Positions 5,210 to 5,308 of a stretch of 5,308 nucleotides of DNA are shown piece by piece. Where the stretch lies: NCBI GenBank assembly GCA_002413075.1, contig DHWG01000108.1:4179-9486 (forward strand), read 5' to 3'. The stretch is from Desulfosporosinus sp. UBA5188. Its GTDB lineage: Bacteria > Bacillota > Desulfitobacteriia > Desulfitobacteriales > Desulfitobacteriaceae. The stretch's first letter is position 1, and each line of letters opens with the position of its first letter. The notes under the pieces were generated by a model. The model saw nothing but the letters and a program-made list of their open reading frames with translations. It had not been told where the DNA came from and made no database searches. The translations under genes and the position numbers were made by a program.

Positions 5210-5308
5210 GACTTGTGTGACACCGCGCTCGGTACCTACGACGCAGAGCAAACAAGGGAACTTGCGATACAACGCTCACTTACTTGCTCTCGCAGATCAA
5301 ACTAAGAC
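5210..5308. other. Compositionally distinct 3' tail
   Basis: These 99 bases are visibly richer in G and C than the paralogue genes. They contain an imperfect inverted repeat: 5245-5256 with 5279-5290, ten of twelve bases pairing. No T-tract follows the right arm, so it is not a clear terminator. Two + strand frames are open through much of it, one of them to the window edge, but the piece is too short to judge as coding. It could be the start of another element or an intergenic repeat. Confidence 0.4.

Noticed and set aside
5213..5305. Short + strand ORF beginning TTG at 5213
   Set aside because: It is 30 codons, with no ribosome binding site and no family resemblance, in a compositionally odd tail; it could be chance.
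1..5308. CRISPR array, tRNA or rRNA genes
   Set aside because: No regularly spaced direct repeats, cloverleaf or conserved rRNA stretches were seen on reading both strands.

Overview
This 5.3 kb window reads as chromosomal DNA of a moderately AT-rich, anaerobic Gram-positive bacterium. The Clostridia, and in particular the sulfate- or sulfur-metabolising Peptococcaceae (Desulfosporosinus or Desulfitobacterium type), fit best. This rests on strong GGAGG-type ribosome binding sites, sigma-A-like promoters, a TTG start, and the gene families present. The genus is an inference, not something the sequence proves. All five supported genes lie on the + strand, in two groups.

Left group (364-2719) is a tight three-gene operon. 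It encodes a DUF39/COG1900 'homocysteine biosynthesis' protein, a small NIL-domain protein with two [4Fe-4S] clusters, and a UPF0280/COG2122 ApbE-like protein. These three families are the ones linked in methanogens to making homocysteine directly from aspartate semialdehyde and sulfide or a persulfide, without O-acetylhomoserine. The operon has a near-consensus promoter (243-271). A terminator-like hairpin (294-322) lies in the short leader, and a strong hairpin terminator (2749-2790) lies at the end. The second and third genes abut with no gap and share a reading frame.

Middle spacer (2720-3043) holds the operon terminator, a second terminator-like hairpin, and a candidate promoter at 2920-2948. 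A perfect 9-bp inverted repeat is centred on the -10 box of that promoter. No convincing gene was seen here.

Right group (3044-5209) is a tandem pair of diverged paralogues of 351 and 340 residues. Neither has a signal peptide or membrane segment. Each has an N-terminal beta-rich, carbohydrate-binding-like half, a proline-rich hinge, and a conserved C-terminal domain that resembles DUF6385. Their function is unknown, and they are the least explained coding content here.

The last 99 bases (5210-5308) have a different composition and carry an imperfect inverted repeat. The first 363 bases are a non-coding upstream region with hairpins, a polypyrimidine tract and the operon promoter. I see no CRISPR array, tRNA, rRNA, insertion sequence or phage gene.
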